This document shows positions 17,004-25,154 of a DNA stretch of 53,039 nt, in pieces (positions within the stretch are counted from its first letter, which is position 1; each line of letters starts with the position of its first letter). Source of the stretch: Ruminococcus sp. FC2018. Lineage in GTDB: Bacteria > Bacillota > Clostridia > Oscillospirales > Ruminococcaceae. The notes beneath the pieces were generated by a model, which did not search any database, was not told where the DNA came from, and worked only from the letters and a program-made list of their open reading frames with translations. Both the position numbers and the translations under genes were made by a program. The stretch is from assembly GCF_000621805.1 (NCBI RefSeq), contig NZ_JHXH01000015.1, positions 1 through 53,039 of the forward strand, given 5' to 3'.

Positions 17004-17048
17004 CAGCGCCTGCATTATCATGCGGACGCTGTGTGATGCCATTATTAT
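17004..17048. terminator. Bidirectional terminator between convergent genes
   Basis: CAGCGCCTGCAT pairs with ATGCGGACGCTG around TATC, with A-rich and T-rich flanks on either side. Confidence 0.7.
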
Positions 17049-17710
17049 TTTTCAAGCTGTTTTTTCACATAATCTCTGACACTGCTCTCGTTATCATTTA
17101 CAGAGCCTCCCCTTATGGACAATGCTTCAACAACATTTGCCTTTGGCTCAAGCTCTTTGATAGATTTTATCGTTGATGAAAAGCCGCTTCCCTCGTGAGT
17201 AACAAAAACATATATGTTTTTCCCGGAAAAGTCGTATTTATCAAAGAACGAATATACAGGCATTGGCAGGTCAGCCCACCAGTTGGGAAAAACCAGCCAG
17301 ATGGTATCATAATCATCTATGTTATCAAAGCTGCTTTTCAGCGAAGGTCTTTCCTTTGCGCTTTTCTCGTCCTTTGCCAGATCCACGGTCTTATCATAAT
17401 CTTCCGGATAACTCTTGTCTGTTACTATTTCAAACGAGTCGCAGCCTGCTTCGTCAGCAGCCCACTGTGCTATCATCTGGGCGTTGCCTTTCAGCTCACC
17501 ACCCACACGGTTAAGGCTGGCACTTGAAATTGCGTCCACATCATCGGCAAACTCCGTGTTCCCTACTCTGCTGAAATAAACTGCCGCAGATTTTTTTATA
17601 GGTACTGTCTTAACATTTTCATTATTTCCGGATGATGAGCTTGCACAGGATGACAAAAGCAATGCGCTCATAGTAACAATAGCAAAAATAGTTTTCTTTA
17701 TAGCTCTCAT
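17045..17710 (-). CDS. Flavodoxin-like lipoprotein
   Basis: After a lipoprotein signal (FAIVTMSALLLSSC) and Ser/Asn linker comes a flavodoxin fold: AVYFSRVGNTEFADDVDAIS binds FMN phosphate, YDTIWLVFPNWWADLPMPVY and VTHEGSGFSSTI form the other flavin loops. Such flavodoxins serve as external electron carriers or quinone-type reductases. The start could be ATG 17710 or GTG 17716; GGGAG lies just upstream. It follows the cyclophilin-like gene within 12 bp and shares its promoter. Confidence 0.85.
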   Translation of the reverse strand: MRAIKKTIFAIVTMSALLLSSCASSSSGNNENVKTVPIKKSAAVYFSRVGNTEFADDVDAISSASLNRVGGELKGNAQMIAQWAADEAGCDSFEIVTDKSYPEDYDKTVDLAKDEKSAKERPSLKSSFDNIDDYDTIWLVFPNWWADLPMPVYSFFDKYDFSGKNIYVFVTHEGSGFSSTIKSIKELEPKANVVEALSIRGGSVNDNESSVRDYVKKQLEK

Positions 17711-17722
17711 AATCACACTCCC

Positions 17723-18271
17723 TTACTGAGCAAGTTCGATCCTTACTTCAAAATCCCCCTCAAGGCTGCTTATGTCTTTCAAAGGGCAGGTGATAACTCC
17801 GATATTTACCTGGTTTCCGTATTTTTCGGAAACATCTTCGTCCTCAAACAGGATAGTAAAGTAGGGTGCATCTGTTGCATAATCAATATCTCCGTTGAGC
17901 CAGCCATAGTGCTCCTCATCTTTACTATATGGCAGATCCTCGGTAACTCCGCAGAAATCATGAGAGTATCTGTGCACTTTCTGTGTATACGGCAGCTTGG
18001 CGATGAGTGCCTTGGCTGTCTGGGAATCATTGAGCACTCCAGGAATAACCTTGTCTCCGAAGTACATATTTATTTTTGTTCCGCCCTCCATTGGTTTTCT
18101 TGTAGGCATTGTCTTATCTTCTGTCTGCATATCTGCACCATCCTTTGCTACTGAATGTCCGCTTACGGCTGAAGAACTGCTGCTTTCTGACGACGAGCCT
18201 GATGAACCGCAGCCTGCAAGCAGCATTGCTGCACTTATCAGAAACACGCTTAATACTCTGATCCTTTTCAT
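17723..18271 (-). CDS. Cyclophilin-like-fold lipoprotein
   Basis: The 182-residue protein has a lipoprotein signal (VFLISAAMLLAGC), a Ser-rich linker and a domain of about 110 residues (KINMYFGDKVIPGVLND, ALIAKLPYTQKVHRYSHDFCG, HYGWLNGDIDYATDAPYFTI). This is the bacterial cyclophilin-like fold family, often encoded beside flavodoxins as here. The exact activity is unknown; the classical prolyl isomerase residues are not evident. It heads a two-gene operon with the flavodoxin and uses the promoter at 18383-18411. Confidence 0.8.
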   Translation of the reverse strand: MKRIRVLSVFLISAAMLLAGCGSSGSSSESSSSSAVSGHSVAKDGADMQTEDKTMPTRKPMEGGTKINMYFGDKVIPGVLNDSQTAKALIAKLPYTQKVHRYSHDFCGVTEDLPYSKDEEHYGWLNGDIDYATDAPYFTILFEDEDVSEKYGNQVNIGVITCPLKDISSLEGDFEVRIELAQ

Positions 18272-18382
18272 ATAGATCCTCCTTGGTTCTCAAAAACTGA
18301 AACTTCCACATTCCACGGCAGCGATAATGGCAGATCGTCTATGGTCATACTCTTTTGATCGCCTTATCTTCCGTCTGATATA

Positions 18383-18411
18383 ATTATACACCGGATCTCT
18401 TGATATTACAA
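18383..18411 (-). promoter_or_regulatory. Promoter with GTATTTGTAAT box (cyclophilin/flavodoxin operon)
   Basis: On minus: TTGTAA, a 17-bp spacer, TATAAT. The -35 lies in AAGTATTTGTAAT, the same sequence as in the adh and phosphoesterase promoters. A second AAGTATTTG copy lies 13 bp upstream. Confidence 0.7.
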
Positions 18412-18455
18412 ATACTTATATCAAATACTTGCATATTTGTTTTTGTAATATCAAG
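18399..18455. repeat. 14-bp perfect inverted repeat around the -35 region
   Basis: CTTGATATTACAAA (18399-18412) and TTTGTAATATCAAG (18442-18455) are exact reverse complements 29 bp apart. The left arm covers the -35 box, which suggests an operator or DNA-looping site rather than a terminator. Confidence 0.7.
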
Positions 18456-18486
18456 CCACTGTGCAGAGGTGGCAGGATCTGCAAAG

Positions 18487-18525
18487 CAAAACGCCACACC
18501 GCTTGACCGGGCATGGCGTTTTTTA
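18487..18525 (-). terminator. Terminator of the alcohol dehydrogenase gene
   Basis: AAACGCCA pairs with TGGCGTTT; read on minus it is followed by TTTTGCTTTG. Confidence 0.75.
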
Positions 18526-19692
18526 TCACATACTTGCTTTCAGTATCTTAACGACCTCATCACGGTCAAGGACCTTGTATCCGCCTTTGAGTATTATTGT
18601 TGCATCAGCTATGCCATCGATCATTTCCTCGACAGCTCCAAGCTCAGATATCTTCATCACCAGACCCAGCTCTTTCATCCAGCTTTCCATTGCACTAAGT
18701 CCCTGCTCTGCCAGCTGCTCATCTGTCTTGCCCTGTGCGGGAATATCCCACACCTGAGTTGCAAATCTTGCAAACTTTTTCAGACCGTAGGGCATGATAT
18801 AACGGTAGTACGGAAGGGACACAGCCGCAAGTGTCATACCGTGTGTGGCATCGGTATATGCGCCGACTGCCTGCCCCAGCATATGCACCATCCAGTCGGT
18901 GGACTTGCCCCTGGAAACCAGGGTATTCAGTGCCCATGTAGCTGTCCACATAATATTGGAGCGTGCCTCATAATCCTGCGGATCCTTAACGGCGATACGG
19001 CTTGCATGGATAAGACCTTTCATAAGCCCCTCGCTGATATAATCCGAAGTGTTATCGTCCTCGCCGGAGAAATACTGCTCACAGATATGATTCATAATAT
19101 CGTAGATACCCGCCACCATCTGATATACAGGCAGTGTCATTGTGTACCTAGGATTGAGGATAGAGAATTTAGGCATAACATCATCGCCGAATACATGACC
19201 AATCTTGAGATGCTGCTCATGGTTTGTGATAACTGCACCGCCGTTCATTTCCGAGCCGGTACCTGCCATTGTCAGCACACAGCCCACAGGAACGATATCA
19301 CAATCCGGCTCTTCATAGCGGATATAGTACTTATCCCACGGGTCATCATTGCAATGAACGGATACAGAGACTGCCTTTGAATAATCGCAGACAGAACCGC
19401 CTCCTACCGCAAGAATAAAATCGGAATTGTTTTCACGGGCGATCTTTACGCCCTCCCTTAGCTTTTCTGCTGTTGGATTTGGCATAACGCCTGCAACTTG
19501 CGCAACATTCTTGCCGCATTCTTGCAGTATCCCCATTATCTCATCGTACAGACCGCTTTTCTTTATGGATCCGCCTCCGTATACCAGCAGCACGTTCTTA
19601 CCGTAGTTTGCAAGCTCCTGCTTCAGATAACCAAGCGAGTCCTCTCCGAAATAAAGCTTTGTTGGGTTGTGATAACTAAAATTACCAAGCAT
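18526..19692 (-). CDS. Iron-containing alcohol dehydrogenase (butanol dehydrogenase-like)
   Basis: The 388-residue group III alcohol dehydrogenase has the Rossmann region NVLLVYGGGSIKKSGLYDEI, the dinucleotide loop FILAVGGGSVCDYSKAV, TMAGTGSEMNGGAVI, and metal ligands in GIYDIMNHICEQYFSG (Asp, His), MVHMLGQAVG and ATHGMTLA. It probably reduces aldehydes to alcohols with NAD(P)H, for example butanal or acetaldehyde in fermentation. Length matches BdhA/BdhB. It has its own promoter with the GTATTTGTAAT box and its own terminator. Confidence 0.92.
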   Translation of the reverse strand: MLGNFSYHNPTKLYFGEDSLGYLKQELANYGKNVLLVYGGGSIKKSGLYDEIMGILQECGKNVAQVAGVMPNPTAEKLREGVKIARENNSDFILAVGGGSVCDYSKAVSVSVHCNDDPWDKYYIRYEEPDCDIVPVGCVLTMAGTGSEMNGGAVITNHEQHLKIGHVFGDDVMPKFSILNPRYTMTLPVYQMVAGIYDIMNHICEQYFSGEDDNTSDYISEGLMKGLIHASRIAVKDPQDYEARSNIMWTATWALNTLVSRGKSTDWMVHMLGQAVGAYTDATHGMTLAAVSLPYYRYIMPYGLKKFARFATQVWDIPAQGKTDEQLAEQGLSAMESWMKELGLVMKISELGAVEEMIDGIADATIILKGGYKVLDRDEVVKILKASM

Positions 19693-19827
19693 GACAATTC
19701 CTCCTTGATCGCAAATATTTTTTATGACTCATCCCGAGATCACCAACAGCCACCATGTCGGCGGGTATATCCTTTGTTACTACCCAGCCTGACCGATAAT
19801 GGCGTTATCTCTTATGGTGTTGATCTT

Positions 19828-19856
19828 ATTATATCACGGATAAATACAAATTACAA
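19828..19856 (-). promoter_or_regulatory. Promoter with GTATTTGTAAT box (alcohol dehydrogenase)
   Basis: On minus: TTGTAA, 17 bp, then an extended -10 TGATATAAT. The -35 is embedded in GGTATTTGTAATTTG. Confidence 0.7.
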
Positions 19857-19986
19857 ATACCTATTTTGAATGTGTTGCTATTTGTTTTGCGAATAGCGCC
19901 CGCTGTGGCATTGTCCATACAGCATATGCCCTCTTTTTTTGACATGCAAAGAGCTCCGGTGAGGGAAACGCAATACTAAAAGGCAG

Positions 19987-20015
19987 TTGATTTTTCCTGT
20001 ATGATATGATATAAT
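19987..20015 (+). promoter_or_regulatory. Promoter of the YidC fusion gene
   Basis: TTGATT (19987-19992), 17 bp, then an extended -10 TGATATAAT ending at 20015. AGGCA and TGCCT arms flank the promoter. The rest of 19857-20124 shows nothing else. Confidence 0.65.
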
Positions 20016-20124
20016 TGCCTGTGGAAAAGGTTTCTTTTGTTGTTGGTCCAACAGCTAAAAAAATCGTTAACGCCCCGGTAATCTTTGCATAGACCCGGGC
20101 AAAAACAAGAAAGAGCAAAACATT

Positions 20125-22152
20125 ATGTCATATATAATCGATTTTCTTACAGGAATACTTGGATATGTGATGCGGGGATGCTACTGGCTTATAGGAAGCT
20201 ACGGCTTTGCGATAATACTGTTTACGCTGCTGACTAAGGTGCTGCTTTTCCCCCTTAGTATCCTCACACAGAAAAATTCCATCAAAATGGTAAATCTGCA
20301 GCCAAAGCTTGATGAGCTGAAGATCAAGTACATTGACGACAAGGATAAATATACCGACGAACAGGTAGCTCTTTATAAAAAGTATAAGTACAACCCGTTT
20401 CTGGATATTCTTCCCTTGCTGCTTCAGATCCCGATAGTGCTGGGGCTGGTGGGGGTCGTATACAAGCCGCTGAGCTACGTGCTGTCCATCGGCAGCGACA
20501 CGGTGGATAAGCTCAACAGCTGGCTGGTCAACACCCTGGGTGTTACCGATGCCGGGAGCACCTTTCAGATAACCATTGCCGAAAAGCTTAAAGCAGGGAT
20601 AGCTGCTCCTGCAAACGTGAGCAGCGCAGACATAAGCAGGATCACCGACTTTGATATGACCTTTTTCGGAATTGATCTTGGCAAGACTCCTTCGTTTAAA
20701 GGTGATTACATACTCTTGCTTATACCTCTGCTGGCAGGACTGAGCGCATGGCTTTTATGCTTTGCACAGAACAAGCTGAATGTACTTCAGCTGGCTCAGA
20801 ACAGGCTTAACAAGATAATAACCACCGTTTTCATGGTAGCATTTTCCACCTATTTTGCTTTTATAGTTCCCTGCGGAGTGGGACTTTACTGGATATTCGG
20901 AAATCTTTTTGCCATACCCCTTATGGTTGTGACTAACCTTGTGATACCGCCAAAAAAATATGTGGACTATGACAGATTGCTCCGGGTAAGGGAGCAAAAG
21001 AAGCAGAAACAGGAGGAATACAGAAAGTACCGCAAAAAAGAGAAGTCCGATTACAAGCGATTCTTCTCACAAAAGGATATGAAGCTTGTCTTTTATTCCG
21101 AGTCAAAGGGGTTTTACAAGTATTTCAAGGATATAATAGATTATGTGTGCAAAAACTCCGACCTTGTTATACATTATGTCACAAGCGATCCAAATGACGA
21201 TATCCTCAATGACCCCAGGGAGCAAATAAAGGGCTACTATGTTGCCTCGGACAGATATCTGATACCCCTTTTCATGAAGCTTGACTGCGATATGTGCGTG
21301 ATGACAATGCCCGATCTTGAAAAGTACCATATCAAAAGGTCACGTGTGAGAAAGGATATTGAGTACGTTTTTGCCTGCCACGGCATCGGAAGCATATCCC
21401 TTTACCGAAAAGGAGCTCTGGACTGGTTTGATACGATTTTCTGTCCGGACAAAGATCAGTTCGATGAGATACGAGCCTCCGAGAAGCTTTACGGCACACC
21501 TGAAAAGCTGGTAGTGCAGACAGGATACCCTCTTATAGATTCTATGATAAAGGACTATGAATCCATCAAGCACATCAAGAACGAAACACCTCAGATAATA
21601 ATAGCTCCCTCGTGGCAGCCGGAAAACATTATAGAGCTTTGCGCTGAAAAACTGCTTGATGAGCTTTCCAAGTGTGACTACAAGGTCATACTGCGCCCCC
21701 ACCCTCAACAGGTAAGGCATGAACCGGAGAGGTTTGAGGCTTTGAAAGAAAAATATGAAGGCGTAGGCAATATAGAGATACAGACAGACTTTTCCGTTAC
21801 CAATCCCGTTATGGAGTCGGATCTGCTGATAACAGACTGGTCGGATATAGCCTGGGAATTTGCCTTTGTGACCAAGCGGCCCGTTTTGTATATCGACACC
21901 CCTATGAAGATAATGAACCCGGAATATGAAAAGATCGGTATTGAGCCTATAAATAAAATCCTCAGAACATCATTGGGCGCTGTGGTCGGTCTTGATGAGC
22001 TGGACAGCATCTGCGAAACAGTGAAAAAAATGCTTGACCGAAGACAGACTTACAGCCAACAGATAGAAAGCACTTTCAGGGAACACATCTATAATATCGG
22101 CAGAAGTGCTGAACTATGCGGAAGATATATAATCAAAAGGCTGGCAAAGTGA
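20125..22152 (+). CDS. YidC/Oxa1 insertase fused to CDP-glycerol glycerophosphotransferase
   Basis: Residues about 1-285 are a Gram-positive YidC insertase: membrane segments, then FTLLTKVLLFPLSILTQKNS, PLLLQIPIVLGLVGV and FAIPLMVVTNLVIPP, with an unusually long extracytoplasmic loop. A charged linker (REQKKQKQEEYRKYRKK) leads to residues about 320-675, a TagB/TagF-like domain: FACHGIGSISLYRKGAL, IIIAPSWQPENI, VILRPHPQQVRHE and LLITDWSDIAWEFAFVTKRP. The second half should transfer glycerol phosphate or a similar polyol phosphate from a CDP carrier to a glycolipid. The frame is continuous over 675 codons. The ribosome site is weak (AAGAAAGAG). A terminator follows, so it is monocistronic. Confidence 0.88.
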   Translation: MSYIIDFLTGILGYVMRGCYWLIGSYGFAIILFTLLTKVLLFPLSILTQKNSIKMVNLQPKLDELKIKYIDDKDKYTDEQVALYKKYKYNPFLDILPLLLQIPIVLGLVGVVYKPLSYVLSIGSDTVDKLNSWLVNTLGVTDAGSTFQITIAEKLKAGIAAPANVSSADISRITDFDMTFFGIDLGKTPSFKGDYILLLIPLLAGLSAWLLCFAQNKLNVLQLAQNRLNKIITTVFMVAFSTYFAFIVPCGVGLYWIFGNLFAIPLMVVTNLVIPPKKYVDYDRLLRVREQKKQKQEEYRKYRKKEKSDYKRFFSQKDMKLVFYSESKGFYKYFKDIIDYVCKNSDLVIHYVTSDPNDDILNDPREQIKGYYVASDRYLIPLFMKLDCDMCVMTMPDLEKYHIKRSRVRKDIEYVFACHGIGSISLYRKGALDWFDTIFCPDKDQFDEIRASEKLYGTPEKLVVQTGYPLIDSMIKDYESIKHIKNETPQIIIAPSWQPENIIELCAEKLLDELSKCDYKVILRPHPQQVRHEPERFEALKEKYEGVGNIEIQTDFSVTNPVMESDLLITDWSDIAWEFAFVTKRPVLYIDTPMKIMNPEYEKIGIEPINKILRTSLGAVVGLDELDSICETVKKMLDRRQTYSQQIESTFREHIYNIGRSAELCGRYIIKRLAK

Positions 22153-22205
22153 CCGCTTTGTAATGCCTGAAAGCGGATGCGGCTCAGTTCGCAATGAAAA
22201 AAGCT

Positions 22206-22250
22206 ATGCCTCTATGGTTTATCCGGGACCGTAGAGGCATATTTGTTTTT
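22206..22250 (+). terminator. Terminator of the YidC fusion gene
   Basis: ATGCCTCTA pairs with TAGAGGCAT, then ATTTGTTTTT. Confidence 0.8.
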
Positions 22251-22336
22251 ATTGCCCCGCAGCATTTACTTTTACACATGGATATGCTATAATGAGTGAC
22301 AGATGAATGATAAACGCTCACAACGGAGGGATCACT

Positions 22337-23467
22337 GTGAACAAGGTTTTGAAGCTGCTTAAACACGAGCCTATGCTCACAGTTTCGGCGGCAGCTGCCA
22401 TAGCGGCTATGTTTATTACTCCCCCAAGCACCCGTCTGCTTGGAGATATTGACTGGCATACGCTGGGCACGCTCCTGATGATGCTGTGCGTGCTGGAGGG
22501 GTTCAAGCAGGAAAACGTACTTGACCCGCTGGTGCGTCTGTCGCTTAAAACAAAAAGCATGGTGGGACTTTCCCTGTTTTACATATTCGGCGTATTCTTC
22601 TGCTCAATGTTTGTGACAAACGATGTATCCCTTATGATCTTTGTGCCGCTGACTATTTTTACATTCAGAGGCGGCGGCAAGGAACAGTATATCCTGCCGG
22701 TGATAACAATGGAGAATATTGCTGCAATACGAGGCTCTCTGCTCACGCCCTTCGGCAGCCCGCAAAACTTGTTTTTATTCAGCCGTTTCGGAATAAAGGC
22801 AGGCAGATTCATGCTTCATATGCTTCCGCTGTGTGCAGGATCTGCGGTGCTGCTTGTGATTTTCGTGCTGGTGCTTTACCGCCGCAGGCTTCACGAACAG
22901 ATCGACTTTGACCGTTCACAGCTCAGTTTGCAAGCCGGCAGCAAGCGTCCGCTTTACCTGGGTCTTTTTGTTTTGGTGATCTTTACTATCGTGAGCAGGA
23001 CTCAGCTGTGGTGGGCAGCTGTTATTATAGTTGTGACTGTCATTGCAGCGGCTGACAGGCGGCTGTTTATGAAAGTGGATTATGTGCTGCTTTTTACATT
23101 TTTGTTTTTCTTTGTGTTCTCCTCATCTGTTGCAGCCAATCAGGGCATAGCAGATTTTCTGAGAAAAGCAGTTGCAGGACGTGAATACTGGTGGGCGATC
23201 GGTCTGAGCCAGATCATTTCAAATGTGCCCGCTTCAATCGTTCTGTATCCCTTTTCACAAAGCAACTCAGCACTTATATACGGAGCGGACACAGCAGGTC
23301 TGTGCTCACTTATAGGTTCACTTGCATCGGTGATAAACTACCGCATTTATGTGCGTGAATACCCGGGTCAGGGAAAAAAGTTCATTAAGGTGTTTACACT
23401 TATCAGCTGGGCTTTTTTTGCCATAGTGGTCATTCCCGGTCTGCTGCTGTCGTCATGGGAAATGTAA
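22337..23467 (+). CDS. SLC13/ArsB-type anion permease
   Basis: The product is 376 residues from GTG 22337, which sits 6 bp after GGAGGG; an upstream in-frame ATG at 22307 lacks such a site. About ten hydrophobic segments are visible, with TLGTLLMMLCVLEGFKQENV, CSMFVTNDVSLMIFVPLTIF and LTPFGSPQNLFLF. These match the CitMHS/ArsB/NhaD (ion-transporter) superfamily, in which the T-N-D and G-x-P-Q-N segments line the transport site. Substrate could be a dicarboxylate, arsenite-like anion or Na+. No arsenic genes are near. Confidence 0.8.
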   Translation: MNKVLKLLKHEPMLTVSAAAAIAAMFITPPSTRLLGDIDWHTLGTLLMMLCVLEGFKQENVLDPLVRLSLKTKSMVGLSLFYIFGVFFCSMFVTNDVSLMIFVPLTIFTFRGGGKEQYILPVITMENIAAIRGSLLTPFGSPQNLFLFSRFGIKAGRFMLHMLPLCAGSAVLLVIFVLVLYRRRLHEQIDFDRSQLSLQAGSKRPLYLGLFVLVIFTIVSRTQLWWAAVIIVVTVIAAADRRLFMKVDYVLLFTFLFFFVFSSSVAANQGIADFLRKAVAGREYWWAIGLSQIISNVPASIVLYPFSQSNSALIYGADTAGLCSLIGSLASVINYRIYVREYPGQGKKFIKVFTLISWAFFAIVVIPGLLLSSWEM

Positions 23468-23527
23468 CGCACAGCAGTATCCGGTATTTTATCAGACCGG
23501 CTGCTGCCGGATGGACCGTCTGCGGCA

Positions 23528-23561
23528 CAAAAAAACACCCGAGCATTCGATACTCAGGTGC
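23528..23561 (-). terminator. Terminator of locus B small transcript
   Basis: On minus, CACCTGAG pairs with CTCGGGTG around TATCGAATG, followed by seven T residues. Confidence 0.75.
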
Positions 23562-23738
23562 GTGTGGGGGGAAATAATAGGTTTTTTGAAGAAGTTACTA
23601 TCGCTTTTAAAAGCGGTATTAAAAGGGTTTTGTATTTCAGCACCGGTAAAAACCTGCGCTGTGATTATTACCTCCTTTATGTGTTTATTTTAACTTTTTT
23701 CTCTCTTGGTTTTGGATTTATCTCTCTTTCTTTGTTCT
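23528..23738 (-). ncRNA. Candidate small transcript, locus B
   Basis: A promoter (23745-23773) and terminator define a transcript of about 210 nt. Its leader is A-rich and carries AAAGGAGGT (plus 23671-23678 complement), but no ATG, GTG or TTG lies within a usable distance. An ATAATC follows where a start codon would be. The tail carries a TTTCCCCCC run. It shares ATACAAAACCCTT with locus C. It may be a regulatory RNA or a peptide gene that lost its start codon. Confidence 0.5.
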
Positions 23739-23744
23739 GTAATC

Positions 23745-23773
23745 ATAATAGCATATATACACAGTAAAATCAA
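23745..23773 (-). promoter_or_regulatory. Sigma-A promoter of locus B
   Basis: On minus: TTGATT, 17 bp, TATTAT with TG extension; the same layout as loci A and C. Confidence 0.75.
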
Positions 23774-23793
23774 CAGACAATATCACCGTGATA

Positions 23794-23869
23794 TGTAGCT
23801 AAAACTACATTTGATGAAAAAGCTGTAGCTTTATTTACACATCACGGTGAAATTGTAGTCTTATATGTC
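23794..23869 (-). promoter_or_regulatory. 30-bp-phased dyad array, locus B
   Basis: TGTAG occurs at 23794, 23824 and 23854, exactly 30 bp apart. The copies are TGTAGCTAAAACTACA, TGTAGCTTTATTTACA and TGTAGTCTTATATGTC. The promoter-proximal copy is the best dyad and lies exactly 20 bp from the -35 box. The distal copy overlaps the end of the phosphoesterase gene. Confidence 0.75.
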
Positions 23870-24967
23870 TTTGCCGTTCACGTTTACAATAACATACTCA
23901 GACTTGGTGCCCGTCTTGAATTTGATCTCCCAGTCGGAGATCCCCGAGGTAACAATAAAGTCTGTGGACTCACGCTTTTCATATCCGTAGGTCTTGTCGT
24001 TCATGCTCATAAGAATTCCCAGGTGGGTTATGGGGAAAAGCTGTCCGCCGTGGGTGTGTCCCGACAGTACCAGATCGGCGGCAGAATCAGCTTCTGCTTT
24101 GTAATCATTAGGCTCGTGGTCAAGTACGATAATATACTTGCTCGTGTCTGCCCCCTTGAGCAGCTCGTCCATATCCTTGCGCTCTCCTCTTGACTTGTCC
24201 TTTCTGCCTGCAACATAAAACCTGTTGTCAACAAGCTCATAGCTGTCTGCAAGCACATGGACCCCGTTGTCCTTCAGCGCATTTTCCAGCTGCTGGGGAG
24301 TATAATCTTTATTTTTATAGTATCCCTCATCGTGGTTGCCGTAGCAATACCACACGCCGTATTTCAGATCAAGCTTACCCAGTGCATCGCAGGCATCTAT
24401 AAGGTCCTTGCTGCTTGTTCCGTCATCCACAAAGTCCCCTGCTATAACCAGCATATCGGGGGACTGCTTTTCTATGGTCTTTAAGTGCTCCTCAAAGCCC
24501 TTTCCGTCAAAAGTGGTTCCCATGTGGCTGTCCGCTATCAGAGCGATCTTCAGCGTGCCGACATTTTTATCCGTGGTGATCTCATAGTCCGTCTGCCATA
24601 CATTATGGCAAAGATACCAGCCCACGGAGAGATATACCACAGAAGTTATCAGCGCAAGCCAGCCCTGATAGTTTATCTTGAATTTCTTTCCACGAACCTT
24701 GTCTATTATCTTAATAACAAGTCCGTACAGCAGCAAGAAGATGACCACGTGCAGCAGTATAATAACTGCGTTCACCACGGATATGGCAAGAGCCGCCACG
24801 ACAAGACCTGCCGCCACGATCCCAAGGGAAACTATCCTGCGCCGCCATTTATTTTCGCCCGATAGTTTTCTGATCCCTGCAAACCTGCCCACACAAAGGG
24901 TAAGATACCCTACGCCCAGGCACGCCGCCACGATCACCGAACCGAATATAAGTGCCCACATTCCCAT
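23861..24967 (-). CDS. Membrane-anchored metallophosphoesterase (YkuE/YaeI-like)
   Basis: The 368-residue protein has about four N-terminal hydrophobic segments (residues 1-130) and then a calcineurin-type phosphoesterase domain with all metal motifs: KIALIADSHMGT (D-x-H), MLVIAGDFVDDG (GD), WYCYGNHDEGY (GNHD) and LVLSGHTHGGQLFP (GHTHGGQ). YkuE and YaeI act on lipid-linked phosphates such as UDP-diacylglucosamine-type compounds; the substrate here is unknown. It has a promoter carrying the GTATTTGTAAT box. Its stop codon overlaps the distal locus B dyad. Confidence 0.88.
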   Translation of the reverse strand: MGMWALIFGSVIVAACLGVGYLTLCVGRFAGIRKLSGENKWRRRIVSLGIVAAGLVVAALAISVVNAVIILLHVVIFLLLYGLVIKIIDKVRGKKFKINYQGWLALITSVVYLSVGWYLCHNVWQTDYEITTDKNVGTLKIALIADSHMGTTFDGKGFEEHLKTIEKQSPDMLVIAGDFVDDGTSSKDLIDACDALGKLDLKYGVWYCYGNHDEGYYKNKDYTPQQLENALKDNGVHVLADSYELVDNRFYVAGRKDKSRGERKDMDELLKGADTSKYIIVLDHEPNDYKAEADSAADLVLSGHTHGGQLFPITHLGILMSMNDKTYGYEKRESTDFIVTSGISDWEIKFKTGTKSEYVIVNVNGKDI

Positions 24968-25019
24968 AATCTTCCCCTCCTGTGCTGTATGGCTTTTGAT
25001 TTTTGTTGTCTATGACAAT

Positions 25020-25048
25020 ATTATATCACAAGCCGGTCAAAATTACAA
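25020..25048 (-). promoter_or_regulatory. Promoter with GTATTTGTAAT box (phosphoesterase)
   Basis: On minus: TTGTAA, 17 bp, extended -10 TGATATAAT. The -35 is embedded in AGTATTTGTAATTTT. Confidence 0.7.
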
Positions 25049-25107
25049 ATACTAATTGTTTATATCCAACTATTCCTTCAGGGCATACCCATTTCAACAA
25101 ACAGCAA

Positions 25108-25138
25108 ACAAAAAGCCCGGCATTATTACCGGGCTTTG
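25108..25138 (-). terminator. Terminator of the GAF-GGDEF gene
   Basis: AAAGCCCGG pairs with CCGGGCTTT; on minus it is followed by TTGTTTG. Confidence 0.8.
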
Positions 25139-25154
25139 CATATCATCAAAGCTT

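Noticed and set aside
16291-17055. 254-codon minus-strand frame over SOD and amidase genes
   Set aside because: Both plus-strand genes have intact catalytic motifs and ribosome sites; the minus frame has none.
18400-19380. 326-codon plus-strand frame across the alcohol dehydrogenase
   Set aside because: Antisense shadow of a clear enzyme gene; its product is a Cys/His-rich low-quality sequence.
19861-20118. 85-codon minus-strand frame upstream of the YidC fusion
   Set aside because: It overlaps two promoters, lacks a ribosome site and does not look like a protein.
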